Below are positions 1 through 6,608 of a stretch of DNA of 61,110 nt, in pieces. A model generated the notes under the pieces. The model had not been told where the DNA came from, ran no database searches, and saw only the letters and a program-made list of their open reading frames with translations. Position 1 is the stretch's first letter; each line of letters starts with the position of its first letter. The position numbers and the translations under genes were made by a program. Source of the stretch: Nocardia ninae NBRC 108245 (GTDB lineage: Bacteria > Actinomycetota > Actinomycetes > Mycobacteriales > Mycobacteriaceae); NCBI RefSeq assembly GCF_007990755.1, contig NZ_BJXA01000055.1, forward strand, positions 1 to 61,110. The letters run 5' to 3'.

Positions 1-51
1 CGTCTACCTGATCCGGTGTCGGTCAGGTTCCGGCAGTAAGTAGCCGATTCC

Positions 52-261
52 TCACGGACGCGGGGGCAGCAATCCCAGCCCGATAAGCATCGCAATGATG
101 CTGGCCGGAATCCCGATGACGTTGGCCGCTATTCCGGCCAGGACCGCTGCCGCGGTCAGCGCCGCAGAGCCGAGGGCGACAAGCGCTGGTCCGCCGCCCA
201 TCGCGGTCAGCGCCGCAGAGCCGATAAAAACAACCGCCGATCCGAGTTCTACCGAGCCCAT
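52..261 (-). CDS. Small hydrophobic Gly/Ala-rich membrane protein
   Basis: A 69-residue, almost uncharged protein rich in Gly, Ala, Ile and Leu, ending in LLPPRP. It would form one or two membrane helices. The segment GSAALTA occurs twice, 17 residues apart, and is encoded by an identical 23-bp DNA repeat (151-173 and 202-224); a related GSAVVFI lies 7 residues into the protein. The ATG has a good AGGAAGG ribosome binding site about 7 nt upstream. I do not recognise a family. The composition is compatible with a pore-forming or holin-like peptide, but that is only inference. It reads towards the left window edge with no visible partner. Confidence 0.6.
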   Translation of the reverse strand: MGSVELGSAVVFIGSAALTAMGGGPALVALGSAALTAAAVLAGIAANVIGIPASIIAMLIGLGLLPPRP

Positions 262-613
262 TGGATGCGCCTTCCTGGAGCGGATAATGGGGCATTAGTT
301 CTAGTTCCTGGTGTCCGTCAACAGCGAAATGATAGGGGCCTGCGCTCCCCGTGGCGCCGAATTTCTGCCTGTGTCGGCACGGGAGCTTCCCTGGCTGGCG
401 ATGTAAGGGCACATCGCGGATCGGAAAATGCCGGCGGTTTGTTACTTCACCGCTAGTCGCTCAGTGAACAAGAGAAGGTCTCTTAATAGACAGCCCAGTC
501 GGATAGTCGCTATTTCAGGAGCTGGCGCTGGTCATATTTCGGAGGTAATCATGTTCCCGCCGAACTAGGCGTGTTTGTTGTTCGAGTACGCAAAAAATGC
601 GTAATTGATCGGC
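262..613. other. Gene-poor spacer with a five-codon micro-ORF
   Basis: No supported gene between the small hydrophobic protein and the Roadblock operon terminator. The one notable item is a near-ideal ribosome binding site (GGAGG at 541-545) placed 5 nt before an ATG at 551 that encodes only Met-Phe-Pro-Pro-Asn before TAG. Confidence 0.4.
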
Positions 614-653
614 GCAAGCCCCGCTCTCGCATCAGGAGGAGGGCGGGGCTTGC
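614..653 (-). terminator. Rho-independent terminator of the Roadblock operon
   Basis: A perfect 11-bp inverted repeat, GCAAGCCCCGC (614-624) and GCGGGGCTTGC (643-653), lies about 40 bp past the stop codon of the last operon gene on the minus strand. A further T-rich stretch follows downstream on that strand (complement of the A run near 590-596). Confidence 0.65.
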
Positions 654-695
654 GGCTCGTTCGGATGCCATCCAGGCAGTGGCATGCCGGGTGGA

Positions 696-1067
696 CTACA
701 CCTCGAGCTCTTCCTCGATGCTCTTGATGCGGTGGCGGGCCAGGGCGAGGTTCGCGCGGTTGCGGTCGAGGGCGAGGTAGAGGAACAGGCCCTTGGATTT
801 GCGGCCGGTCATCGGGCGGATGAGGTGGTACTGGGCGGACAGCGTGATGAGGATGTCTTCGATGCCCTCGTTGAGGCCGAGCTGCTCGATGGTGCGCATT
901 TTGGCGCGCACGACCTCGGTGTTGCCCGCCGCAGCGACCTGGAGGTCCAGTGCCTTGGAACTGCCGAGGGTGCCTAGCGCCATGCCGCTGTTGTAGTCGA
1001 CGACGGCGGCGCCGATCGCACCGTCGATCACCATCATGTCCTTCAGTGACAGATCCAGGTTGGACAT
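696..1067 (-). CDS. Roadblock/LC7 domain protein (third of operon)
   Basis: A 123-residue single-domain protein with the alternating helix-strand pattern of bacterial Roadblock/LC7 (MglB-like) proteins: an N-terminal helix, a DYNSGMALGTLG strand-turn, and a C-terminal LYLALDRNRANLALAR strand-helix. Known family members dimerise and act on or with small Ras-like GTPases. The ATG at 1067 follows a GAAAGGAACAG ribosome binding site; upstream in-frame codons belong to the preceding gene. It is the last gene of a four-gene operon, 11 bp after the second Roadblock gene. No MglA-type GTPase is encoded nearby, so its partner is unknown. Confidence 0.8.
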   Translation of the reverse strand: MSNLDLSLKDMMVIDGAIGAAVVDYNSGMALGTLGSSKALDLQVAAAGNTEVVRAKMRTIEQLGLNEGIEDILITLSAQYHLIRPMTGRKSKGLFLYLALDRNRANLALARHRIKSIEEELEV

Positions 1068-1078
1068 GTCTGTTCCTT

Positions 1079-1543
1079 TCATTCGGTTTTCGTTGCCTGG
1101 TCTTTTCCGTTGGCCGCCATGTGGTCGGCGATCGCCCGGGCCACCGGACGCGATTCCAGATGGAGCCTGCCGACGTTCACTTCGGGGCCGGCCAGCACGG
1201 TCAATGAGGTCCAGCCCGCCGCGTAGACGACCACGTGCCCCTCGGCGCCGTGCACCACGACCTCGTTGAACCCGCCGCCGTGTGCGGTCGTCGCCAGGCG
1301 GTAGGACAGCGACAGCTGCGCGGCGGCCAGCGCGGCCATGCCGCCGGGTTCGATGTACGCGGGTAGATCGTGCGCGACGAGCAGCCCGTCGCTGGAGGCC
1401 ACCAGCGTGCCGGTCAGCCGCGGGACGCGTTCGCGTAGCGCTTTCAGTTCCGCCAGCACCGCCGCGTTCGGTTCGGGTCCGGACGTCGACACCTTGGTCA
1501 ACCTTCCCATCAGTTCGCCGAGCAGTCTTTTCCGCGCGGTCAC
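1079..1543 (-). CDS. Roadblock/LC7 domain protein (second of operon)
   Basis: A 154-residue Roadblock/LC7 protein. Residues ~25-140 show the family pattern: a helix ending LRERVPRLTGTLVAS, the strand DGLLVAHDL, then a long helix AALAAAQLSLSYRLA and two strands (NEVVVHGAEGHVVVY, WTSLTVLAG). Mycobacterial and streptomycete conservon CvnB proteins are similar. The GTG start overlaps the stop of the preceding gene by 4 bp (GTGA at 1540-1543), so translation is coupled. A downstream ATG at 1510 is possible but leaves the coupling unexplained. The neighbours are a DUF4388-like protein upstream and another Roadblock protein downstream. Confidence 0.8.
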   Translation of the reverse strand: MTARKRLLGELMGRLTKVSTSGPEPNAAVLAELKALRERVPRLTGTLVASSDGLLVAHDLPAYIEPGGMAALAAAQLSLSYRLATTAHGGGFNEVVVHGAEGHVVVYAAGWTSLTVLAGPEVNVGRLHLESRPVARAIADHMAANGKDQATKTE

Positions 1544-2322
1544 GCATCCTCCAAAGCCGCCCGCAGGCGAACGAGCATGCCGGGATCTACCGGCTCCCAA
1601 CGGCCCTGAGCAGCAACGGGCCCGCTCGGTCGGGCCCGGCGGCGCCGGGGCGGTACGGCGTCGGCGCGCAGCGGGTTGACCATGGCCTCGGCGGGCAGCA
1701 CCGGGACGGGCGGCTCGATCAGCCCGGCCGTAGTCAGTTCCCGCACCGCCACCAGACAGCCAAAGGTGGTGCGGCCGAGGTATTCGCCGATCCCGGTGAC
1801 GCTGCGGCGGGTGTCCGCAGCGGCGAGCACCTCGGCCTGTCCTGCGGTGAGGACGACGCGTCGGCTGCCGCGGCGGACCGGCACGACCGGCGCGCGGTCG
1901 ACCAGCCGTGCGGGCCACGGTGTGCCCGCCGGGTCGCTGCGGCGCACACATTCCTGGACCAGCACGTGTGGCGCGATACGGCAGACCGCGGTGAGCCAAT
2001 GCGGTGGTGCGGACCGGAATTCGGGGACCGCGGGGGTGTCGAGCAGGAAGTAGGCGGCATCGAAAACCGAAAGCAGCGCCAAAGTTTCCAGTCGCGGCTG
2101 GGTCAGCACCCGCTCCGGATAGCCGCCCTCGGCGGCACGCCAGTCCTCGGTGGTAGCTATTCCTGCTTCCGATACCAGCCGGGCCAGCCCGCTCGTCCGC
2201 AAGCAATCGGCGGCGGTGACGGCTCCTTCGGCGAGATGAAAGGCGCCGTCGCCGACGAACAGCACGCCGGTACGTTTTTCGTTTTCCAGTCGTCGCAGTT
2301 CATCGGCGAGCTCACCGCTCAT
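1540..2322 (-). CDS. DUF4388/PATAN-like protein with winged-helix segment, in Roadblock operon
   Basis: A 260-residue protein. Its N-terminus (about 1-60: LENEKRTGVLFVGDGAFHLAEG) resembles the DUF4388/PATAN module found with Roadblock proteins and GTPase pathways. Residues ~150-200 (VLTAGQAEVLAAADTRRSVTGI...VRELTTAGLIEP) look like a winged-helix fold. The C-terminal ~60 residues are basic and Pro-rich. It sits between two Roadblock genes with 4-bp overlaps on both sides (ATGA at 2319-2322, GTGA at 1540-1543), so the four proteins are probably made in fixed proportion. I infer a scaffold or DNA-binding output protein. The family assignment rests on pattern only. Confidence 0.6.
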   Translation of the reverse strand: MSGELADELRRLENEKRTGVLFVGDGAFHLAEGAVTAADCLRTSGLARLVSEAGIATTEDWRAAEGGYPERVLTQPRLETLALLSVFDAAYFLLDTPAVPEFRSAPPHWLTAVCRIAPHVLVQECVRRSDPAGTPWPARLVDRAPVVPVRRGSRRVVLTAGQAEVLAAADTRRSVTGIGEYLGRTTFGCLVAVRELTTAGLIEPPVPVLPAEAMVNPLRADAVPPRRRRARPSGPVAAQGRWEPVDPGMLVRLRAALEDA

Positions 2323-2723
2323 GACCCGGCCCCGGCGAATTCGGCGAGAATTCCGTGCAGCCGGAACCGTGCCATCGCCAAGTTGCCGGTGTCGTCGTCC
2401 AAGAGGACATGGACGAAAAGCCGGCCGTCGAAGTCTCCGTGCACCAGATTCAACAGGTGATAAACGTGGGTGCCGCAGACGATGATCTCAGTGAGGTTTT
2501 CATCGTGGTGGCCGTTCGTCAATGCGGGACAGTCGAGTACGGCGCGCACGACGTCGGTACTGGTGGCCGCGGCTTCGTGCTGATCGACGCCCTGGTGCAG
2601 TCCCGCGGTGGCGATCGCCAGACCGCTGGCGGCGTCCACCAGGGTCGCGCTGCGCGCGCCGGGAATGTCCATGATGCGTTCCAGACAGCCGTCAACACCG
2701 AGCACCGCGCCACCACTTGTCAT
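2319..2723 (-). CDS. Roadblock/LC7 domain protein (first of operon)
   Basis: A 134-residue Roadblock/LC7 protein: an N-terminal helix CLERIMDIPGARSATLVD, the strand-turn ASGLAIATAG, a helix, then strands LTEIIVCGTHVYHLL and LFVHVLLDDDTGNLAMARFRL. It is the first gene of the operon and its stop overlaps the next start (ATGA). About 100-165 bp upstream lies a cluster of AT-rich palindromes that probably controls the operon. Three different Roadblock proteins with one DUF4388-like protein, and no sensor kinase, DUF742 protein or GTPase, differs from the streptomycete conservon (cvnABCD). Confidence 0.8.
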   Translation of the reverse strand: MTSGGAVLGVDGCLERIMDIPGARSATLVDAASGLAIATAGLHQGVDQHEAAATSTDVVRAVLDCPALTNGHHDENLTEIIVCGTHVYHLLNLVHGDFDGRLFVHVLLDDDTGNLAMARFRLHGILAEFAGAGS

Positions 2724-2823
2724 ATCAGGGGTTCAAGAAATCCAGACGCTACACACCGTCGATGTAGAACATGCGGTAAATGCCGCAAAATAGTGCTCCA
2801 AAATATCTCGAATAGGACCTTTT

Positions 2824-2887
2824 GGTATTCAATACCTCGCAGTATCCATTTTCTTTCAGTACTGAATACTGTGCAGTATTGAATACC
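2824..2887. promoter_or_regulatory. AT-rich array of overlapping palindromes upstream of the Roadblock operon
   Basis: Within 64 bp are GGTATTCAATACC (2824-2836, perfect), TTCAGTACTGAA (2855-2866, perfect), AATACTG-tg-CAGTATT (2865-2880) and AGTATTGAATACC (2875-2887). The last two 13-mers, starting at 2858 and 2875, form a 17-bp tandem repeat. The patch is clearly more AT-rich than its surroundings. It sits between the Roadblock operon (leftward, first codon 2723) and a small rightward gene (3133), so it could act on either. The regulator is not identifiable. Confidence 0.5.
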
Positions 2888-3132
2888 TTGTGGTTTCTAC
2901 CATTTCGACTTTCGCGGATCGCTGGTCGATGGGTGCGTGCGGGATCCGGCTCGGGAGTCCTGGCGGGGCGCCAGCATGACTCCGGGCGAGGCGGCCGCCC
3001 ACTCGCACAATTACCGTCCGCATCGTAGTGGCGCACATCACGTCCACCTCGGCGTGCCGTTCGGCGAAACGCCGTGTCCTGTCTACATGCGATGCGCTGA
3101 TCCTGCGCACACAGTTTCGAGGAGACGGGCTC

Positions 3133-3345
3133 TTGGATTCCGATTACTTCACCTATCTCCCGGCTGCGGTTGTCGACGCGGACGGAAGTGTGGTCGAGCA
3201 GTTGAACAACAGTGCGTTGCGCAGGCTGGCACAGACGGCGGCGGGCCTGTCCGTGGAGGCGCAGCACTATCTGGCGATGCTCGCGAATCGACTACGCGCG
3301 AGCGAAGGGTTGCACGCCCGCAACTACGCCGACGGTGAGATGTAG
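3133..3345 (+). CDS. Small uncharacterised protein, 70 residues
   Basis: The predicted protein begins MDSDYFTYLPAAVVDADG and continues as an amphipathic helix (LNNSALRRLAQTAAGLSVEAQHYLAMLANRL). The TTG start at 3133 is chosen because GAGGAGA (3118-3124) is ideally placed 8 nt upstream; the open frame extends further left but without a ribosome binding site. No signal peptide or membrane segment. I do not recognise the family. It is separated from the Roadblock operon by the palindrome array, which might regulate it as well. Confidence 0.5.
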   Translation: MDSDYFTYLPAAVVDADGSVVEQLNNSALRRLAQTAAGLSVEAQHYLAMLANRLRASEGLHARNYADGEM

Positions 3346-3373
3346 TGCGCGAAAGGGGATCCGGGGCGAGCGC

Positions 3374-3583
3374 TCAGCGCTCGGTGCTGCCGGGTTCTCC
3401 GTCGCGATGCTGGCGGGATAGCCGCCAGAGGAACTCCGGGTCGTCGTCCGGGCCGACGACACGCTTGCGCTGCGGTGGACGCGTAGGGCCGGCGGTCGGT
3501 CCGGCAGTCTTCTCGGGGCCGAACGCTTTCCAGCACAACACCGCGACTGCCACGACCGCGATGAGTGCCAACAGGTACGTCAC
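3374..3583 (-). CDS. Small single-pass membrane protein next to bldC
   Basis: A 69-residue protein starting VTYLLALIAVVAVAVLCWKAF, one N-terminal transmembrane helix, followed by a Pro/Arg-rich cytoplasmic tail with the acidic motif VGPDDDPEFLWRL. The GTG at 3583 is chosen because AGGAGGT lies 7 nt upstream; an upstream in-frame GTG overlaps that site. It lies just downstream of the bldC-like gene on the same strand and may be cotranscribed. I recall similar short proteins in other mycolic-acid bacteria but know no function. Confidence 0.6.
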   Translation of the reverse strand: MTYLLALIAVVAVAVLCWKAFGPEKTAGPTAGPTRPPQRKRVVGPDDDPEFLWRLSRQHRDGEPGSTER

Positions 3584-3701
3584 GTCGCTCACCTCCTGGT
3601 TACGAGGGTAGTCCCGTGCGCAACCTGCGCACACCGCAGCCGTGAAATCAGTGTCACGGGTGGGCGCGGGCCCCGGCACGATGGGCCCGCGCGGCCCGCA
3701 G

Positions 3702-3911
3702 TCAGCGTGCGGTCGCCTCGGTGGTGAGCGACTTGAGCAGCTGCATTACCTCTGATTCGCGGAACCGGCGATGTCCGCCCGGTGTGCGCAACGATCCGAG
3801 ACGCCCGGCATGGGCCCAGCGGGTGACCGTCTTTGGATCGACGTGGAACATGGCAGCAACCTGCCCTGGTGTCAGCAGGGTGTCCTGGCCGCCGACGGTG
3901 ATCGCACTCAT
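3702..3911 (-). CDS. bldC: BldC-like MerR-type DNA-binding regulator
   Basis: A 69-residue protein that is essentially one winged-helix domain of the MerR/excisionase type: LLTPGQVAAMFHVDPKTVTRWA (12-33) is the helix-turn-helix, and TPGGHRRFRESEV (43-55) the wing. Size and motifs match Streptomyces BldC, a head-to-tail DNA-binding regulator of development; in non-sporulating relatives the role is less clear. The ATG at 3911 follows GGAGAGG at 6 nt. It is divergent from the DUF4229/cds1 pair. The 184-bp gap between them contains a TAGGCT -10 box for the rightward gene. Confidence 0.85.
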   Translation of the reverse strand: MSAITVGGQDTLLTPGQVAAMFHVDPKTVTRWAHAGRLGSLRTPGGHRRFRESEVMQLLKSLTTEATAR

Positions 3912-4095
3912 AGCAAACCTCTCCGTTCTCGACAGTTCCCTCATCAGATGGCGACATCGTTGCACTGAAACCCCTAGGTACTCGAACCACCTACTGTTGG
4001 TAAAGGGGAAGTAATAGACAAATCGGATACGCTCTACGACCTCGGCAACAGGTGTGCGCCGAGCGCGGGCAACAGCTTCGCATAGGCTGATCGAC

Positions 4096-4449
4096 GTGAG
4101 TGACGCAACTCCACCTGATGGTGCTCCTGGACAGCAAACCGCTGGCGCGGGCCGTCGGCTCGCCCGCGATCTCGGTCTGTACACGGTGGCCAGGCTCGGC
4201 CTGGTCGTGCTGATCACCGTGCTGATCATGCTGGTGGCCCGGCTGGTGTCGGTGGACATCCCGCTGGTGGTCGCGGCGCTGTTTGCGCTGATCATCGCCA
4301 TGCCGCTGTCGCTGACGCTGTTCAAGCGGCTGCGCACCCGGGTCAACGAGGACATCGCGGTGGTGGACGAACGCCGCAGGCACGACAAGGCCCAGTTGCG
4401 CGCCCGGCTGCGCGGCGAGGCGCCCGAGGACAATCAGGGGACATCGTGA
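4096..4449 (+). CDS. DUF4229 family membrane protein
   Basis: A 117-residue protein: about 25 polar residues, then two hydrophobic helices ([23 protein letters not shown] and [21 protein letters not shown]), and a charged C-terminal tail ([23 protein letters not shown]). This matches the actinobacterial DUF4229 family, function unknown. The GTG at 4096 stands 7 nt after a TAGGCT -10 box (4083-4088), so it is probably a leaderless start. Its stop overlaps the start of the cysteine desulfhydrase-like gene by 4 bp (GTGA), which indicates translational coupling. Confidence 0.75.
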   Translation: MSDATPPDGAPGQQTAGAGRRLARDLGLYTVARLGLVVLITVLIMLVARLVSVDIPLVVAALFALIIAMPLSLTLFKRLRTRVNEDIAVVDERRRHDKAQLRARLRGEAPEDNQGTS

Positions 4450-5531
4450 AGTCCTGCGATCGCAGCACCCCGCGCGACTGGGTGGACAACGCGGTGCGGC
4501 TCATCGACGCCGACGCTCAGCGCAGCGCCGACACCCACCTGCTCCGGTATCCGCTGCCCGCCGCGTGGAATGTTCAGTTGTATCTGAAGGACGAATCCAC
4601 CCATATCACCGGCAGTCTCAAGCATCGGCTCGCCAGATCCCTGTTCCTGTACGCGATCTGCAACGGCTGGGTCGGCGAGGGCACCACGGTGGTCGAGGCG
4701 ACCTCGGGCTCCACCGCGGTCAGTGAGGCGTATTTCGCGAAGCTGCTCGGACTGGATTTCGTCGCGGTGATGCCCGCGAGCACCTCGCCGCAGAAGATCG
4801 CGCTGATCGAAGCGCAAGGCGGCCGTTGCCATTTCGTGCAACGCCCACCCGACATGTACACCGAGGCGGCCCGCCTCGCCGCCGAATGCAACGGCCACTT
4901 CATGGACCAGTTCACCCATGCCGAGCGCGCCACCGACTGGCGCGGCAACAACAACATCGCCGAATCCATTTTCCAGCAGATGGCGTTGGAGTCCCATCCG
5001 GTGCCGGAGTGGGTGGTGGTCGGTGCGGGCACCGGCGGCACCAGCGCCACCATCGGCCGCTACATCCGATACCGCAGGCACGCAACGAAATTGGCCGTCG
5101 TCGACCCGGAGAACTCCGCGTTCTACGGCGGCTACGAGACCGGCGACGCGGGCTACGAGACCGGAATGTCTTCGCGCATCGAGGGAATCGGACGGCCACG
5201 GGTCGAGCCGTCGTTCGTCGGCGAGGTGGTCGATCGGATGATCGAGGTGCCCGACGCGGGCTCCATCGCGGCGGCGCGGTACGCGAGCCGGGTGCTCGGG
5301 CGCCGGGTCGGCGGTTCCACCGGCACCAACCTGTGGGGCGTGTTCGGCATCATCGCCGAGATGCTGGCCGCGGGGCGCGGCGGCAGCGTCGTCACGCTGC
5401 TGTGCGACGGCGGAGACCGCTATGCCGGAACGTATTTCGATGACGCGTGGGTCGAGTCCCAGGGCCTGAGCCTCGCCGAACCGACCGCGATCCTGGACAA
5501 GTTCGCGGCCACCGGCGAATGGGCGGGCTGA
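4446..5531 (+). CDS. cds1: PLP-dependent cysteine synthase-family enzyme, Cds1-like L-cysteine desulfhydrase
   Basis: A 361-residue fold-type II PLP enzyme. [10 protein letters not shown] (54-63) carries the Schiff-base lysine K59, [14 protein letters not shown] is the substrate loop, and [17 protein letters not shown] is the phosphate-binding glycine loop. The sequence resembles M. tuberculosis Rv3684 (Cds1), reported to release H2S, pyruvate and ammonia from L-cysteine, more than it does CysK or CysM. The GTG start overlaps the DUF4229 gene. Cysteine desulfhydrase activity is inferred from that similarity; a synthase or another beta-elimination activity cannot be excluded. Confidence 0.75.
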   Translation: MKSCDRSTPRDWVDNAVRLIDADAQRSADTHLLRYPLPAAWNVQLYLKDESTHITGSLKHRLARSLFLYAICNGWVGEGTTVVEATSGSTAVSEAYFAKLLGLDFVAVMPASTSPQKIALIEAQGGRCHFVQRPPDMYTEAARLAAECNGHFMDQFTHAERATDWRGNNNIAESIFQQMALESHPVPEWVVVGAGTGGTSATIGRYIRYRRHATKLAVVDPENSAFYGGYETGDAGYETGMSSRIEGIGRPRVEPSFVGEVVDRMIEVPDAGSIAAARYASRVLGRRVGGSTGTNLWGVFGIIAEMLAAGRGGSVVTLLCDGGDRYAGTYFDDAWVESQGLSLAEPTAILDKFAATGEWAG

Positions 5532-5574
5532 GCGCTTCTCGTACGGTCGGGCCCAGGCTACTTAACGATCCATT

Positions 5575-5621
5575 GAAGGCCACCTTCACTCGGGAACGGC
5601 ACCCGATCGAAGGTGGCCTTC
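5575..5621 (+). terminator. Terminator-like inverted repeat after cds1
   Basis: A perfect 13-bp inverted repeat, GAAGGCCACCTTC (5575-5587) and GAAGGTGGCCTTC (5609-5621), 43 bp past the cds1 stop, with a 21-nt loop and no T-run. Each arm is itself nearly palindromic, so it may instead be a dispersed repeat or a protein site. Confidence 0.5.
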
Positions 5622-5664
5622 GTGCTGTCCGCCCGCTCCTTCGCTGAACGCGAACGCGCAGCGC

Positions 5665-5709
5665 GTCAATTTTTGTTGACAACTACCCATGTCGTCAATC
5701 AAAATTGAC
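5665..5709 (+). promoter_or_regulatory. Twin 16-bp operators over a leaderless promoter
   Basis: GTCAATTTTTGTTGAC (5665-5680) and GTCAATCAAAATTGAC (5694-5709) are two palindromic copies 29 bp apart, close to three helical turns. The first contains the -35 TTGACA (5676-5681); the second covers the -10 candidate CAAAAT (5700-5705, 18-bp spacer). The A of the ATG at 5713 lies 7 nt after that -10. Bound protein would block polymerase completely, so negative autoregulation by the downstream HTH protein is likely. Confidence 0.65.
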
Positions 5710-5712
5710 GCC

Positions 5713-5934
5713 ATGACAGAAGCAACCACTCTGGCGGCCGCCGCGGGCAGCCCCGACCCCGAAGTCGGGCTGCGGGCGGTGCTCGCCCTGCGGCGGCTGC
5801 TCGAACGCCTCGAGGCGATCCAGGTGGCCAACGCCCGCGAACAGGGCTGGTCCTGGCAGGCGATCGCGGAGGCGCTCGAGGTCAGCAAGCAGGCAGCCCA
5901 CCAGAAACACAACCGGAAAGGCAGGAACCGCTGA
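5713..5934 (+). CDS. Small HTH protein paired with a Clp-N protein
   Basis: A 73-residue protein whose C-terminal half (NAREQGWSWQAIAEALEVSKQAAHQKHN, about 40-67) is a helix-turn-helix; the rest is a helical, probably dimerising segment. An ATG at 5689 is in frame but lies upstream of the -10 box and between the operators, so 5713, a leaderless start, is preferred. The stop and the next ATG share one base (TGATG at 5932-5936). It probably represses its own operon through the twin operators. Together with the next gene it resembles mycobacterial ClpC2, in which DNA-binding and Clp-N parts seem to be in one chain. Confidence 0.75.
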   Translation: MTEATTLAAAAGSPDPEVGLRAVLALRRLLERLEAIQVANAREQGWSWQAIAEALEVSKQAAHQKHNRKGRNR

Positions 5935-6515
5935 TGTTCGAACGGTTCACCAAGTCGGCGAAGATGGCCGTCGTGTCGGCCCAGGAGGACGCGCGCGAAC
6001 TGCGCTCCTCCGCCATCGAGATCGAGCACGTGCTGCTCGGCCTGCTGTCGCAGGGCGAGGACGATCTGAAGGCGCTACTGGCCGACGTGGACATCACCCA
6101 CGACAGCGTGATGAGCGCACTGGCCAAGCGCGGAAAGGGCGAACCGCTCGGCGCGGAGGACGCGGAGGCGTTGCGTTCGATCGGCATCGATCTCGACGCC
6201 GTGCGCGAGACACTGGCCGAGAACTTCGGTGAGGACGCCCTCGATCGCGCGGCACCGCAGGAGAAGCGCGGCCTGTTCGGTTGGGGTCGCGGCGGCGACT
6301 TCGGGCACATCCCGTTCACCCGGGACGCGAAAAAGGTGCTCGAACTGTCGCTGCGGGAAGCATTGGCGCGCAAGGACAAGACCATCGAATCCGGGCATCT
6401 GCTGCTCGCGATCCTGCGTGCCCCCAATCAGACGACCTTCGGCCTGCTCGGCGGCTCCGACCGGATCCACGAGTTGCGGCCGAAGGTGCTCGCGCTGCTC
6501 GATCGCGCAGCCTGA
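5934..6515 (+). CDS. Clp N-terminal-domain protein lacking the ATPase (ClpC2-like)
   Basis: A 193-residue protein with two Clp-N repeats: MFERFTKSAKMAVVSAQEDA (1-20) through EHVLLGLL, and HIPFTRDAKKVLELSLREAL (~125-144) through GHLLLAIL. There is no AAA+ ATPase domain, so it cannot unfold proteins. The repeats copy the adaptor and drug-binding face of ClpC1. Phe2 and the HIPFT phenylalanine (F128) match the two ClpC1 phenylalanines known to bind cyclomarin. Mycobacterial ClpC2 is reported as a self-regulated decoy for such antibiotics. The linker between the repeats is longer than in ClpC1. Cotranslated with the upstream HTH gene. Confidence 0.8.
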   Translation: MFERFTKSAKMAVVSAQEDARELRSSAIEIEHVLLGLLSQGEDDLKALLADVDITHDSVMSALAKRGKGEPLGAEDAEALRSIGIDLDAVRETLAENFGEDALDRAAPQEKRGLFGWGRGGDFGHIPFTRDAKKVLELSLREALARKDKTIESGHLLLAILRAPNQTTFGLLGGSDRIHELRPKVLALLDRAA

Positions 6516-6608
6516 AGCGGCGGACGGGTGTACCGCGCGACGCGCTGAAGTCCGGCGTCGGCCGCGTCGGGCCGAGCGCAGGCCGGGCACTCGCCTTAGC
6601 ATGAGCGC

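Noticed and set aside
5689-5712. Upstream ATG for the HTH gene
   Set aside because: It lies upstream of the -10 box and between the operators, so it would not be in the transcript.
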